NCBI GenBank assembly: GCA_009786045.1
Contig: WQTY01000132.1
Span: forward strand, 1-6,362
DNA length: 6,362 nucleotides
Reading direction: 5' to 3'
Source of the DNA: Pseudomonadota bacterium
Lineage (GTDB): Bacteria; Myxococcota_A; Bradymonadia; UBA4248
The stretch's first letter is position 1, and every line of letters begins with the position of its first letter. Made by a program: the position numbers and the translations under genes. Below the pieces are notes generated by a model that saw only the letters and a program-made list of their open reading frames with translations, was not told the origin of the DNA and did not search any database. Shown piece after piece: positions 1 through 6,361 of this stretch.

Positions 1-609
1 CCCGTCCGGTTCGCAAAACAGCGGCTCGACCCCGGCGCCCAAAGCACTCAGAATATCCAGCGCAAACGGGCCGGCAACGCCGTTGCCGCCATCGACAACC
101 ACGCGAATTCGCCCACTCAGCGAAACGCGCGACACGATGGCTTCCCTGTAGTCATCCAAAATCTCGCTCTCAGACAGGCTGCCGGGCCGATCGGCGGGGG
201 CAATGGGCGACGAAAGGCGAGCCCAGATGGCCTGGATGTCATCGGACACAAAAGAGGATGTTTTTCGGCAAATCTTGAGCCCATTGTCGAAGATGGGATT
301 GTGCGATCCGGTCACCATGACGCCGCCATCGTGCCCATGCTGGTGGAGGGCGAAATAGAGCATGGGCGTCGTCGTCTGGCCGTAGTTCACCACGTTGACG
401 CCCTGCCGCGTCAACCCTTCGATGAGGGCCTGGACGAGTGCTGGCGAGTGCGTTCGTGCATCGCAGGCCACAGCCAGGGTCGAGGAAGGCGGAAAGTGTG
501 CGTCGGCCAGGGCGGCACCGATGTCGCGAACGACTGCGGGGGTGAGCTGCGTTCGGACATCTCCGCGGATGTCATAGGCCCGAAAAATATGCGGATCGAC
601 AGGCGTCAT
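1..609 (-). CDS. Phosphomannomutase/phosphoglucomutase, AlgC/ManB type (N-terminal 203 residues, runs off the window)
   Basis: Family knowledge: this enzyme interconverts mannose-6-P/mannose-1-P or glucose-6-P/glucose-1-P in the cytoplasm, through a phosphoserine and a bisphosphorylated intermediate. It supplies precursors for LPS, alginate-like or other surface glycans. Seen directly: reading frame -1 is open from the ATG at 609 to base 1 (203 codons), about the first 45% of a roughly 450-residue family. The N-terminus carries the signature FRAYDIRG (residues 9-16). The active-site loop VTGSHNP has its catalytic serine at residue 102, close to Ser108 of Pseudomonas AlgC, and is followed by DNGLK. 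A second-domain loop DGGNGVAG is at 173-180. The metal-binding DGDGDR loop and the sugar-binding loops would lie beyond base 1, so substrate preference cannot be read. The start is supported by GAGGAG five bases upstream. It is the third gene of the operon, 10 bases after the TPR/HEAT gene. No frameshift is visible. Confidence 0.93.
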   Translation of the reverse strand, partial: MTPVDPHIFRAYDIRGDVRTQLTPAVVRDIGAALADAHFPPSSTLAVACDARTHSPALVQALIEGLTRQGVNVVNYGQTTTPMLYFALHQHGHDGGVMVTGSHNPIFDNGLKICRKTSSFVSDDIQAIWARLSSPIAPADRPGSLSESEILDDYREAIVSRVSLSGRIRVVVDGGNGVAGPFALDILSALGAGVEPLFCEPDG

Positions 610-614
610 GGTGT

Positions 615-620
615 CTCCTC
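615..620 (-). promoter_or_regulatory. Ribosome binding site of the phosphohexomutase gene, overlapping the upstream stop
   Basis: The minus strand reads GAGGAG, then five bases, then the ATG at 609. The last base of the preceding gene's TAG stop (620-622) is the first G of this purine tract. Terminating ribosomes therefore sit on the start signal, which favours translational coupling. The site also fixes the start codon. Confidence 0.75.
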
Positions 621-3600
621 TACTTCGTCAACAATAGCCTTTCTGAGGCTGTTTTTGACACGATGGCGTACGCGTCTTTGGCGGCCTTCTCCAGAATGCC
701 GGCATCGTGCTGCGCGCTGAGGTGTGAAACGGCAGTGGCTCGGATGATGGCCAAATCGTCGCCTGCCAACTCGCGAAGGGTGTCGTGGGCCTTGGGCGCC
801 TGATGGCGAGCAAGCGCTTGAATGGCCTGAATTCTGAGTGAAATGCTGGGGGCAGATTTGGCATATTGGATGGTCTGTGCCAGAAAAGCGTCCAGATCGC
901 CCACCGCTGCCAATTCGAGGCACATCCCAAGCCATTGTTCGTCTTTGGCATCGAGCCAGGTTTTGAGATAGGGCTCAATGGCTCTGACCCCCTGGGCAAC
1001 CACTTGCTGCACCGCTTCGTCGCTGAGATCGATGCCAAGCAGGCCTTCGGGATAAAGCAGGTCGCGCATCATCTGGCGCTGCGCGCCCGAATTCGTTGTC
1101 CGCGCGAGCCGAAGCATGGCTTCGCGCAAAGCGTTCGGATGATCTACGAGCCATGAATTGGCCGATGCCCCAGGATTCTCCTGGGTAGAAAGCGCGATGA
1201 ATTGTGAAAGCAGGCGCTGTGCGCTAAGATGCGGAGCATAGTACGATGCCGTGGCATAAACAAAGGCACCCTGAAATTCGACGGCCGTCGGCATGGAGAT
1301 ATCGGGCCTGGTATCTGCCTGGCGCTCGTTCCTGCGCTGATAATTCCGAAGAATTCGCGCCACCATTTGTCTCTCGTTCGCCACCTGGCTCTCCCAGGCA
1401 ATCCGAAACAACGCCGCTGCCGCTTCGTCGTCGTGGCTTTGGGCAATTCCCCAAACCGGGAGCTCTGTCCCAAGGGCAATCAGGTCATCCGGCTGCCCCA
1501 TGCGTTTGTTGTGCATGACCTGGCTTTCGAAGCGCTCGCGGACCGCATCACTGCTCACCCCCATCCAGGCCAGGGCCCAGGCCGCCGTATCCTGCACGAG
1601 GGGACTGGGATCATCCTGCAGCCGCCTGGCGATGACATCGCCCGTGTACCCCTGGCGCGTCAAACCGATGATCGCCAGTGCTCGAAAGCTATCGACGGAC
1701 ATCTCCAATACTTTAAGCAGGGCAGCTCGTGCCGAGTCTGAGTGAATCAGTCCGAGTGCCCAAATGGCATACTCTCGAATGGCCCGTGGATAATGGGGTT
1801 CGAGGAGTGCCTCAAGAAAGGGGACCGCTGCGGGCTGCTGGGCATATCCCATGGCCCGAATGGCCAGAATCTGATTATCGCGCAAGACAGGATCGTCTTT
1901 GATCTCAGCGACGAAACGCCCCAATGCAGGCATCACCGAAGCGTGAGGCAGCCACTGGGCCAAATTCAGTCCCTGTGTTTGCAGGAAAACATCGTCCGAA
2001 TTGATCGCCAGGAGGATGGCACGCGAGTATTTCTCAGCCAGCATGCGAAGCGCATGCCGTGCGGTATACACCGACTGTGAAGACTGACTCTTGAGCGCCA
2101 GGATGTGGCCCTGCGCCTGGGCCAAAGCGAGTCGAAGCAAAATGGTGGTATACAGGCTCTGGTGTCGTGGCGCCCGAATCAGTGGCAGGAAGGGTCCTTG
2201 TCCTTCGAGCGCCTCAAGCTCACCGCGCCAGGCGTGATCATCAATGACCCGATTCGCCGACTTTTCGATCAGCATGGCATCGGGCGATTCGGCGACAATC
2301 CTGACATAGAGGGCGCTTGCTTCATTATCTTTGCCCAATATTGACAACGCCGTTGCCAGTTTAAAGGCATAGCCGAAATTCCTGGGATCTATCTGGAAAG
2401 CAATGTCGTAGTAGTGGGATGCCTGTTCGTACATGCGCCGGCGTTGATAAAGGTCAGCCATCATCTCGTTGACAAGCGCATCGTTGGGGTTGTCATCAAG
2501 CACTTCGGCCAGGCGCTGCTGAGCTTTTGCAAGTTCGCCCATGGAATCGTGCAAGTCGACCAGTGCCATCCTGGCCTCGCGCCCGTCATCCCCGCCGCGT
2601 GCCACGAGCGTTTCCAGCACCGCTTGTGCCTGTTCTTTATCTCCCCTGGCGAGATGCGCTGCCTGCAGCATCCGAAGGAGGTCGGTATCGTGGCGATGGG
2701 CAGCCTCAAGCGGCGACAGCAAACTCAGGGCGTCATCCGGACGTTTCAAAGCCAGCGCCAGCTCGGCCATCAGCATGGCCCACTGTACCTCCTGCACTGA
2801 AGCCTCGCGCTGCCCCCACGACTGACTGCGCTTTTTGGCTTCCTCGAAAACGGCAGGCACTTTGGATGTGCTCATTTTTGTGTAGATGTCGGCCATCTGT
2901 CTGGCAGCCATCTTGCGCACACCGCGGCTGGCACACGTTTCAGCCAGTTGCTCCCAGGTCTGCAAAGCTTCGGCAAAACGATCATTCCTGCTCAGCACCT
3001 CGGCATACTGAGAAAGCAGGCTGCAATCCTTTGGACTGGCGGCAATGGCCTTGGCATACAGGGCCTCTGCTGCTTCCATGAAATTGTGATCCTGATAGAT
3101 CCTTGCGAGCGTCTCAAGCTTTGTCGCCCTGTCCATGGGGATACGCTCAATGCGCGCCCACACTTCCATGGCATCGGCGCGCCTGCCGGCGGTGGCATAA
3201 TAATCGCCAAGCGCTTCGATGACGCTGATTTCGTTGGGTCTCTTTTTCAGCCAGGCCTGGTAGATCTCGACTGCCCTGGCGCCACGCCCCAACATCAGGT
3301 AATGATCCGCCAGGGTCATCTGGGCATCCAAATCGTTGGCAAAATCCTTTCGTGCCACATCCAGAACCTCGATGGCCGCATCCGTCTGGCGCTGTTGCCA
3401 GAGCGCATCGGCAAGATCGAGCCGGTAGGCAATGTGATTTGGAATGGCTTTTATGAGCGCGCGCCGGGCTTCGAAGACGCGCGCGTTATCGCCCTGAGCA
3501 CGGTAGAGATCTATCAGACGCTCGCGCGCTTCAGGCAAGCCCGGACGCATGGTGACAGCCTTGAGCAGATGTGCGATGGCCTCCTGGGGCTGATTGGTTT

Positions 3601-4543
3601 CTTCGTACAATGCTGCCAGGGTCAGGAGCTGATCGTAGTCCGGTGACCTCCATGACTTTGTCAGCATTTCCAGAAGCGCTTCGACACCTCCCATACGCCG
3701 ATAGAGAGCAATCTTGCGTGCCAGGATCTCTCGCTGCATCCAGTGCCCCTGCGAGAGAGTCTCGCCCAAAGCTTCATATCGGCGCAAAGCCTCGGCATCA
3801 TTGCCCTCGCGCTCATAGAGCTCGGCCACATCAAGGGTAATCTGAGCTCTGTCAGCACTCGACGTACCAGAAAATTTCTCGGCTTCTGACAGCACCTGAC
3901 GTGCTTCTTCATAAAGTCGGTTCTGGGCATAGATCTGCGACAGCTCGCGACGCAAAAACAACGAGTTGGGTGTCATGGCCAGAAGTGCCGACAAATGCGA
4001 CTTGGCCTTGGCAAAATCGCGCCGGGCAAGCGCAATCTCTGCCAAAGCCCTCAAAATCTCCTGTTTTTCGGTTCTGTCCTGCGTCATCGCCAGCGCCCGC
4101 TCGTACGAAGCCGACGCCATGACGTAGTTCCTGGCCTCCATCTCTGCCGCACCCATTGAGCGATATACCAGCGCCGTTTCTCGAATTTTGGCGGCTTCCC
4201 GATAGCTCGCCAGCGCCTCTTCTGATCTGCCGCCATGCCGATACATATGGCCCAACACCATTCGAAGCGTATAATCCCCAGGTTTTTTGGCCACTTTTTC
4301 TTCATAAGTGCGCAGCAATCTGGTGTACGCAGCCCCCTTCCCTACCGACTGCATGAGCTGCTTAAACGCATAGGACTCCTCTGGCGATTGATCCACCAGC
4401 TGCTGATAGCGCTCCAGCCTTCGCGCCTCAATGGTGGCATCGTCCGCTGCCCAGTTCTCCTGGGCACTGGCATGCATGCCAAACCCACCACTCGCGCACA
4501 CAACAGCAGCAACCAACCATTTTCTCAGAAAATCCCCGCGCAT
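620..4543 (-). CDS. Large exported TPR/HEAT repeat protein (1307 residues), function unknown
   Basis: The start is taken at the ATG at 4543. It has AGGAG seven bases upstream and opens a typical Sec signal peptide: a basic start (MRGDFLRK), a hydrophobic core (residues 9-17), and a likely cut after HASA (residue 27). A longer frame reaches 4717 but would overlap the upstream gene by over 160 bases and put 58 Arg-rich residues before the signal. Residues 30-755 are helical pairs of TPR type, such as AEALYAKAIAASPKD (492-506) and EQASHYYDIAFQIDPRN (706-722). Residues about 855-1000 are HEAT-like (YAIWALGLIHSDSARAALLK, 925-944). A second HEAT-like block lies at about 1205-1300, after a less regular stretch (1003-1170). 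Only three cysteines (507, 537, 1208) remain after signal removal, which fits the periplasm. No enzyme motif or C-terminal beta-barrel is visible, unlike BcsC, PgaA or PelB. By inference it is an envelope scaffold. Its place before a phosphohexomutase hints at surface glycan work, but this is not proven. Confidence 0.88.
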   Translation of the reverse strand: MRGDFLRKWLVAAVVCASGGFGMHASAQENWAADDATIEARRLERYQQLVDQSPEESYAFKQLMQSVGKGAAYTRLLRTYEEKVAKKPGDYTLRMVLGHMYRHGGRSEEALASYREAAKIRETALVYRSMGAAEMEARNYVMASASYERALAMTQDRTEKQEILRALAEIALARRDFAKAKSHLSALLAMTPNSLFLRRELSQIYAQNRLYEEARQVLSEAEKFSGTSSADRAQITLDVAELYEREGNDAEALRRYEALGETLSQGHWMQREILARKIALYRRMGGVEALLEMLTKSWRSPDYDQLLTLAALYEETNQPQEAIAHLLKAVTMRPGLPEARERLIDLYRAQGDNARVFEARRALIKAIPNHIAYRLDLADALWQQRQTDAAIEVLDVARKDFANDLDAQMTLADHYLMLGRGARAVEIYQAWLKKRPNEISVIEALGDYYATAGRRADAMEVWARIERIPMDRATKLETLARIYQDHNFMEAAEALYAKAIAASPKDCSLLSQYAEVLSRNDRFAEALQTWEQLAETCASRGVRKMAARQMADIYTKMSTSKVPAVFEEAKKRSQSWGQREASVQEVQWAMLMAELALALKRPDDALSLLSPLEAAHRHDTDLLRMLQAAHLARGDKEQAQAVLETLVARGGDDGREARMALVDLHDSMGELAKAQQRLAEVLDDNPNDALVNEMMADLYQRRRMYEQASHYYDIAFQIDPRNFGYAFKLATALSILGKDNEASALYVRIVAESPDAMLIEKSANRVIDDHAWRGELEALEGQGPFLPLIRAPRHQSLYTTILLRLALAQAQGHILALKSQSSQSVYTARHALRMLAEKYSRAILLAINSDDVFLQTQGLNLAQWLPHASVMPALGRFVAEIKDDPVLRDNQILAIRAMGYAQQPAAVPFLEALLEPHYPRAIREYAIWALGLIHSDSARAALLKVLEMSVDSFRALAIIGLTRQGYTGDVIARRLQDDPSPLVQDTAAWALAWMGVSSDAVRERFESQVMHNKRMGQPDDLIALGTELPVWGIAQSHDDEAAAALFRIAWESQVANERQMVARILRNYQRRNERQADTRPDISMPTAVEFQGAFVYATASYYAPHLSAQRLLSQFIALSTQENPGASANSWLVDHPNALREAMLRLARTTNSGAQRQMMRDLLYPEGLLGIDLSDEAVQQVVAQGVRAIEPYLKTWLDAKDEQWLGMCLELAAVGDLDAFLAQTIQYAKSAPSISLRIQAIQALARHQAPKAHDTLRELAGDDLAIIRATAVSHLSAQHDAGILEKAAKDAYAIVSKTASERLLLTK

Positions 4544-4550
4544 TCGCCCT

Positions 4551-4555
4551 CTCCT
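4551..4555 (-). promoter_or_regulatory. Ribosome binding site that sets the start of the TPR/HEAT gene
   Basis: The minus strand reads TAGGAG, seven bases, then the ATG at 4543. The TAG is the stop of the upstream membrane-protein gene (4554-4556) and shares bases with AGGAG. This site is the main reason for choosing residue 1 at 4543 rather than the longer open frame. Confidence 0.75.
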
Positions 4556-5162
4556 ACTTTTGCGTCTCGCCACTAAGCCAGCCATAAAGGTTTTCCAAAT
4601 CTTCACACTGACCACGCACATTCGCCACCACACACATGCGATCACCGACCTCGATCGAAATCCTCGACGCCCCCCAGCGCCCCTTAGACGGCATATACAA
4701 AACGCGTGAAACTTCACTGAAATTCACCCCGTCATGCGCATAGGTCTCGCTTGTAAGACGACGGGCAAACACCAGACGACGCCCTTCCTCATCAATGAAA
4801 ACCACCGCCTGCCGCAGCCAGGCAGACACCAGTGATGCGACACCCACCAGCCCCAGGGCGATGAGGAAGAATTTCCCTAAAAAAGCAAGAAATCTATCGC
4901 CCTCCCTGGCATAATCGTGCAGAAAATCTGGCAAATAGAGCGCCACCATCGCCAAAAGCGCCAGCGCCATGCCCTGGGCAAAGGCGACACCAAAAACACA
5001 GAAAAAACTCCGCCGTGTTGCAGAAACCCTTCGCCAGAGGCGCACTTCCTGACCAGGCAGGCCAAACCTGACCTCACGCATCGCAAGCTCGCCGCCCAGC
5101 ACCGGGAACTTTGCCCCTCCCAATTTTTCTGACACGCAAGCCTTCTTGCCCCGTTTACGCAT
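4554..5162 (-). CDS. Small inner-membrane protein with two transmembrane helices and a C-terminal PH-like beta domain, function unknown
   Basis: I do not recognise this 202-residue protein at family level with certainty. Seen directly: a basic, soluble N-terminus (residues 1-50). Two hydrophobic segments follow at about 52-77 (rich in Phe, Ala and Leu) and 93-115 (KFFLIALGLVGVASLVSAWL), joined by a short charged loop (78-92). After them is a soluble tail (116-202) with alternating beta-like strands: VVFIDEEGRRLVFARRL, VNFSEVSRVLYMPSK, and ASRISIEVGDRMCVVANV. The tail ends in an amphipathic helix (EDLENLYGWLS). Two N-terminal helices plus such a tail resemble bacterial PH-domain (YdbT-like) or Ycf4-like membrane proteins, but this is a fold-level guess from pattern only. 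The start is the ATG at 5162 with GGAG five bases upstream. A GTG nine codons earlier (5189) keeps the frame open but lies upstream of that Shine-Dalgarno. It is the first gene of the operon, 10 bases before the TPR/HEAT gene. Confidence 0.8.
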   Translation of the reverse strand: MRKRGKKACVSEKLGGAKFPVLGGELAMREVRFGLPGQEVRLWRRVSATRRSFFCVFGVAFAQGMALALLAMVALYLPDFLHDYAREGDRFLAFLGKFFLIALGLVGVASLVSAWLRQAVVFIDEEGRRLVFARRLTSETYAHDGVNFSEVSRVLYMPSKGRWGASRISIEVGDRMCVVANVRGQCEDLENLYGWLSGETQK

Positions 5163-5167
5163 AGCTT

Positions 5168-5171
5168 CTCC
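5168..5171 (-). promoter_or_regulatory. Ribosome binding site of the membrane-protein gene
   Basis: The minus strand reads GAGGGAGAAGCT directly before the ATG at 5162. GGAG sits five bases upstream, and this decides for the ATG over the GTG at 5189. Confidence 0.7.
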
Positions 5172-5206
5172 CTCGTCTTCATCACGCACAACACAAGTAC
5201 AACTCT

Positions 5207-5235
5207 AGCATAACGCGGGCAAAGCATTCCAACAA
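5207..5235 (-). promoter_or_regulatory. Candidate sigma70-type promoter for the three-gene operon
   Basis: On the minus strand TTGTTG (5235-5230) and TATGCT (5212-5207) are separated by 17 bases. They match the TTGACA and TATAAT consensus at 3 of 6 and 4 of 6 positions. A start about seven bases after the -10 would give a leader of roughly 40 bases before the ATG at 5162, ending in a good Shine-Dalgarno. Position and spacing are right, but the boxes are weak, so this is an inference. Confidence 0.4.
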
Positions 5236-5282
5236 ATGCGGATCGGGGATCAGGGCAACAAACGGGGCGCCACACACATCAT

Positions 5283-5316
5283 GGCGCGGCGTATCTGCCA
5301 CGCAGATAGCCGCGCC
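5283..5316. repeat. Long bulged inverted repeat, 15-bp stem with a CAC loop
   Basis: GGCGCGGC (5283-5290) pairs fully with GCCGCGCC (5309-5316). TATCTGC (5292-5298) pairs fully with GCAGATA (5302-5308). One G (5291) is bulged and the loop is CAC (5299-5301). No T-run follows on either strand, so it is not an ordinary intrinsic terminator. It could fold in the glyQ leader or serve as a protein site. The pairing is certain; the function is unknown. Confidence 0.7.
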
Positions 5317-5325
5317 CGCAACGCG

Positions 5326-5347
5326 TATTGGCCTGTTCAGGCCAATA
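5326..5347. promoter_or_regulatory. 22-bp perfect dyad, possible operator
   Basis: Arms TATTGGCCTG (5326-5335) and CAGGCCAATA (5338-5347) are exact reverse complements with TT between them. The symmetry and length fit a site for a dimeric DNA-binding protein. As RNA it would form a 9-bp stem with a GTTC loop. It lies about 90 bases upstream of the -35 box of the candidate minus-strand promoter and 116 bases before glyQ. No regulator gene is in view and I cannot name the family. Confidence 0.5.
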
Positions 5348-5418
5348 GCGTGCGTCCTAAAGCATGGGTCAACTGCCTCCAATTCATGATGAAATTTTCC
5401 AAAATAGGGGTAAAAGGG

Positions 5419-5437
5419 CCTGCCCGCAAGGAGCAGG
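5419..5437 (+). repeat. Short hairpin with GCAA (GNRA) loop just before glyQ
   Basis: CCTGCCC (5419-5425) pairs with GGAGCAGG (5430-5437), with one bulged A (5432) and a GCAA loop (5426-5429). It ends 12 bases before the glyQ Shine-Dalgarno, so in the mRNA it would sit next to the ribosome landing site. The stem is short and could be chance. Confidence 0.4.
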
Positions 5438-5449
5438 GTTTAGGTCACG

Positions 5450-5455
5450 AAGGAG
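5450..5455 (+). promoter_or_regulatory. Ribosome binding site of glyQ
   Basis: AAGGAG lies eight bases before the ATG at 5464. It supports that start over upstream in-frame starts, as does the family's usual N-terminus (MNFQ..ILTLQ.FW). Confidence 0.75.
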
Positions 5456-5463
5456 CCATCGGC

Positions 5464-6330
5464 ATGAATTTTCAGCAGTTAATTCTGACGCTTCAGCAGT
5501 TCTGGGCGTCTAAGGGGTGCATCATTCAGCAGCCCTACGACATCGAAAAAGGCGCGGGCACATTTAACCCGGCGACGTTCTTCAGAACCCTTGGACCGGA
5601 ACCGTACAACGTGGCGTTTGTCGAGCCATGCCGCCGCCCATCCGACGCGCGATACGGCGAAAATCCCAATCGCTGGGGCGCGTACTACCAGTTCCAGGTG
5701 ATTCTCAAGCCCAGCCCCATCGACGTTTTGGATCTCTACTTCGATTCGCTGCGCGCCCTGGGCATCGACCCGCTGGCGCACGACATACGCCTGGTCGAGG
5801 ACAACTGGGAAGCCCCATCGCAAGGTGCCTGGGGCTGCGGATGGGAGGTCTGGGCCGACGGCATGGAAGTCACCCAGTTCACCTATTTCCAGCAGGTTGG
5901 CGGATTCGAGCTCAACCCGGTTTCGGCCGAAATCACCTATGGCCTCGAACGCATCGCCATGTACATGCAGGACGTCGACCGCATCCACGACCTCGAATGG
6001 GTCGACGGCATCAAATATGAGGACGTGCACTTGCAGGCCGAAATCGAACAAAGCCACTACGCCCTCGAAGAAGCCGATGTGCCCATGCTCCTGAGCCTCT
6101 TCGACACGTACGAAAAAACCTCCAAACACCTGCTCGAAAAAGGCCTGGCCTTCCCAGGCTACGACTACGTACTCAAATGCTCGCACGCCTTTAACCTGCT
6201 TGATGCACGCGGCGCCATCTCCGTCACCGACCGACAGGCCTACATCGCACGCGTCCGCACTCTCTCTCGACTGGCCGCACAATGCTATCTCGACCGCCGC
6301 CAGGAACTCGGTTTCCCTTTATTAAAGTAG
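5464..6330 (+). CDS. glyQ: Glycyl-tRNA synthetase alpha subunit
   Basis: This is the class II catalytic subunit of the alpha2-beta2 enzyme that activates glycine with ATP and charges tRNA-Gly in the cytoplasm. The beta subunit GlyS supplies tRNA recognition. The protein has 288 residues, close to the usual 280-300, and looks complete. Diagnostic blocks are [17 protein letters not shown] (23-39), [17 protein letters not shown] (43-59), RYGENPNR (63-70), FQVILKPSP (77-85), [11 protein letters not shown] (106-116), [19 protein letters not shown] (126-144), the motif 3-like [11 protein letters not shown] (157-167) and [15 protein letters not shown] (241-255). It departs from common family sequence at RPSDARYG (usually RPTDGRYG) and at NRWGAYYQ (often NRLQHYYQ). 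The start at 5464 has AAGGAG at good spacing; the frame is open back to 5236, but the extension is not family-like. glyS usually follows; here only 32 bases remain, and they carry a hairpin. The gene is divergent from the operon to its left. Confidence 0.97.
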   Translation: MNFQQLILTLQQFWASKGCIIQQPYDIEKGAGTFNPATFFRTLGPEPYNVAFVEPCRRPSDARYGENPNRWGAYYQFQVILKPSPIDVLDLYFDSLRALGIDPLAHDIRLVEDNWEAPSQGAWGCGWEVWADGMEVTQFTYFQQVGGFELNPVSAEITYGLERIAMYMQDVDRIHDLEWVDGIKYEDVHLQAEIEQSHYALEEADVPMLLSLFDTYEKTSKHLLEKGLAFPGYDYVLKCSHAFNLLDARGAISVTDRQAYIARVRTLSRLAAQCYLDRRQELGFPLLK

Positions 6331-6336
6331 TTTTTT

Positions 6337-6361
6337 TGTGGGGGGACATTGTCCCCCCACA
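6337..6361 (+). terminator. Strong GC-rich hairpin right after glyQ; possible terminator or mRNA stem
   Basis: TGTGGGGGGAC (6337-6347) and GTCCCCCCACA (6351-6361) form an 11-bp perfect stem with an ATT loop. It begins six bases after the glyQ stop. A run of seven T (6331-6337) lies before the stem rather than after it, and the window ends at 6362. An intrinsic terminator for glyQ therefore cannot be confirmed. Read on the minus strand the stem is followed by A, so it is no canonical terminator there either. Confidence 0.5.

Larger units (their letters stand above)
5163..5463. other. Divergent intergenic region between the membrane-protein operon and glyQ
   Basis: This is 301 bases without a supportable gene. 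It must contain the control signals for two divergent transcripts. A plausible minus-strand promoter lies at 5207-5235. Three inverted repeats follow toward glyQ (5283-5316, 5326-5347, 5419-5437). I could not find a convincing plus-strand -35/-10 pair. The AT-rich stretch at about 5382-5415 is the likeliest place for the glyQ promoter or start-proximal leader, but nothing there matches the consensus well. No tRNA, no known riboswitch core and no T-box-like motif was recognised. Confidence 0.7.

Noticed and set aside
2948..3646. Plus-strand open frame of 232 codons inside the TPR/HEAT gene, and similar shorter ones
   Set aside because: They lie antisense to a clearly coding repeat protein, have Cys/His/Pro-rich compositions typical of shadow frames, and match no family.
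4475..4500. Lipoprotein signal (cysteine 16, AVVC) in the TPR/HEAT N-terminus
   Set aside because: The residues before the cysteine do not fit a lipobox (Val at -1, Ala at -3), while an ASA cleavage site follows at residue 27.
620..4543. BcsC/PgaA-type outer-membrane porin reading of the TPR protein
   Set aside because: The C-terminal third is helical HEAT-like sequence and ends in LLLTK, with no alternating beta strands and no terminal aromatic residue.
4544..4717. 58-codon N-terminal extension of the TPR/HEAT frame
   Set aside because: It overlaps the membrane-protein gene in another frame, is Arg/Cys/Trp-rich and unlike a protein start, and would bury a good signal peptide. The ATG at 4543 has a proper Shine-Dalgarno.
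5163..5189. GTG start at 5189 for the membrane-protein gene
   Set aside because: It lies upstream of the clear GGAG that serves the ATG at 5162, and no comparable site precedes it.
5236..5463. 76-codon upstream extension of glyQ
   Set aside because: The frame is open by chance through intergenic DNA full of inverted repeats. GlyQ family proteins begin near MNFQ, and AAGGAG stands right before 5464.
5163..5463. T-box or glycine riboswitch upstream of glyQ
   Set aside because: I found neither the T-box bulge sequence nor the tandem glycine aptamer core; only generic hairpins are present.
5479..6282. 267-codon open frame on the minus strand opposite glyQ
   Set aside because: It is the shadow of a codon-biased real gene. 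It shows no recognisable domain and no ribosome binding site was evident.
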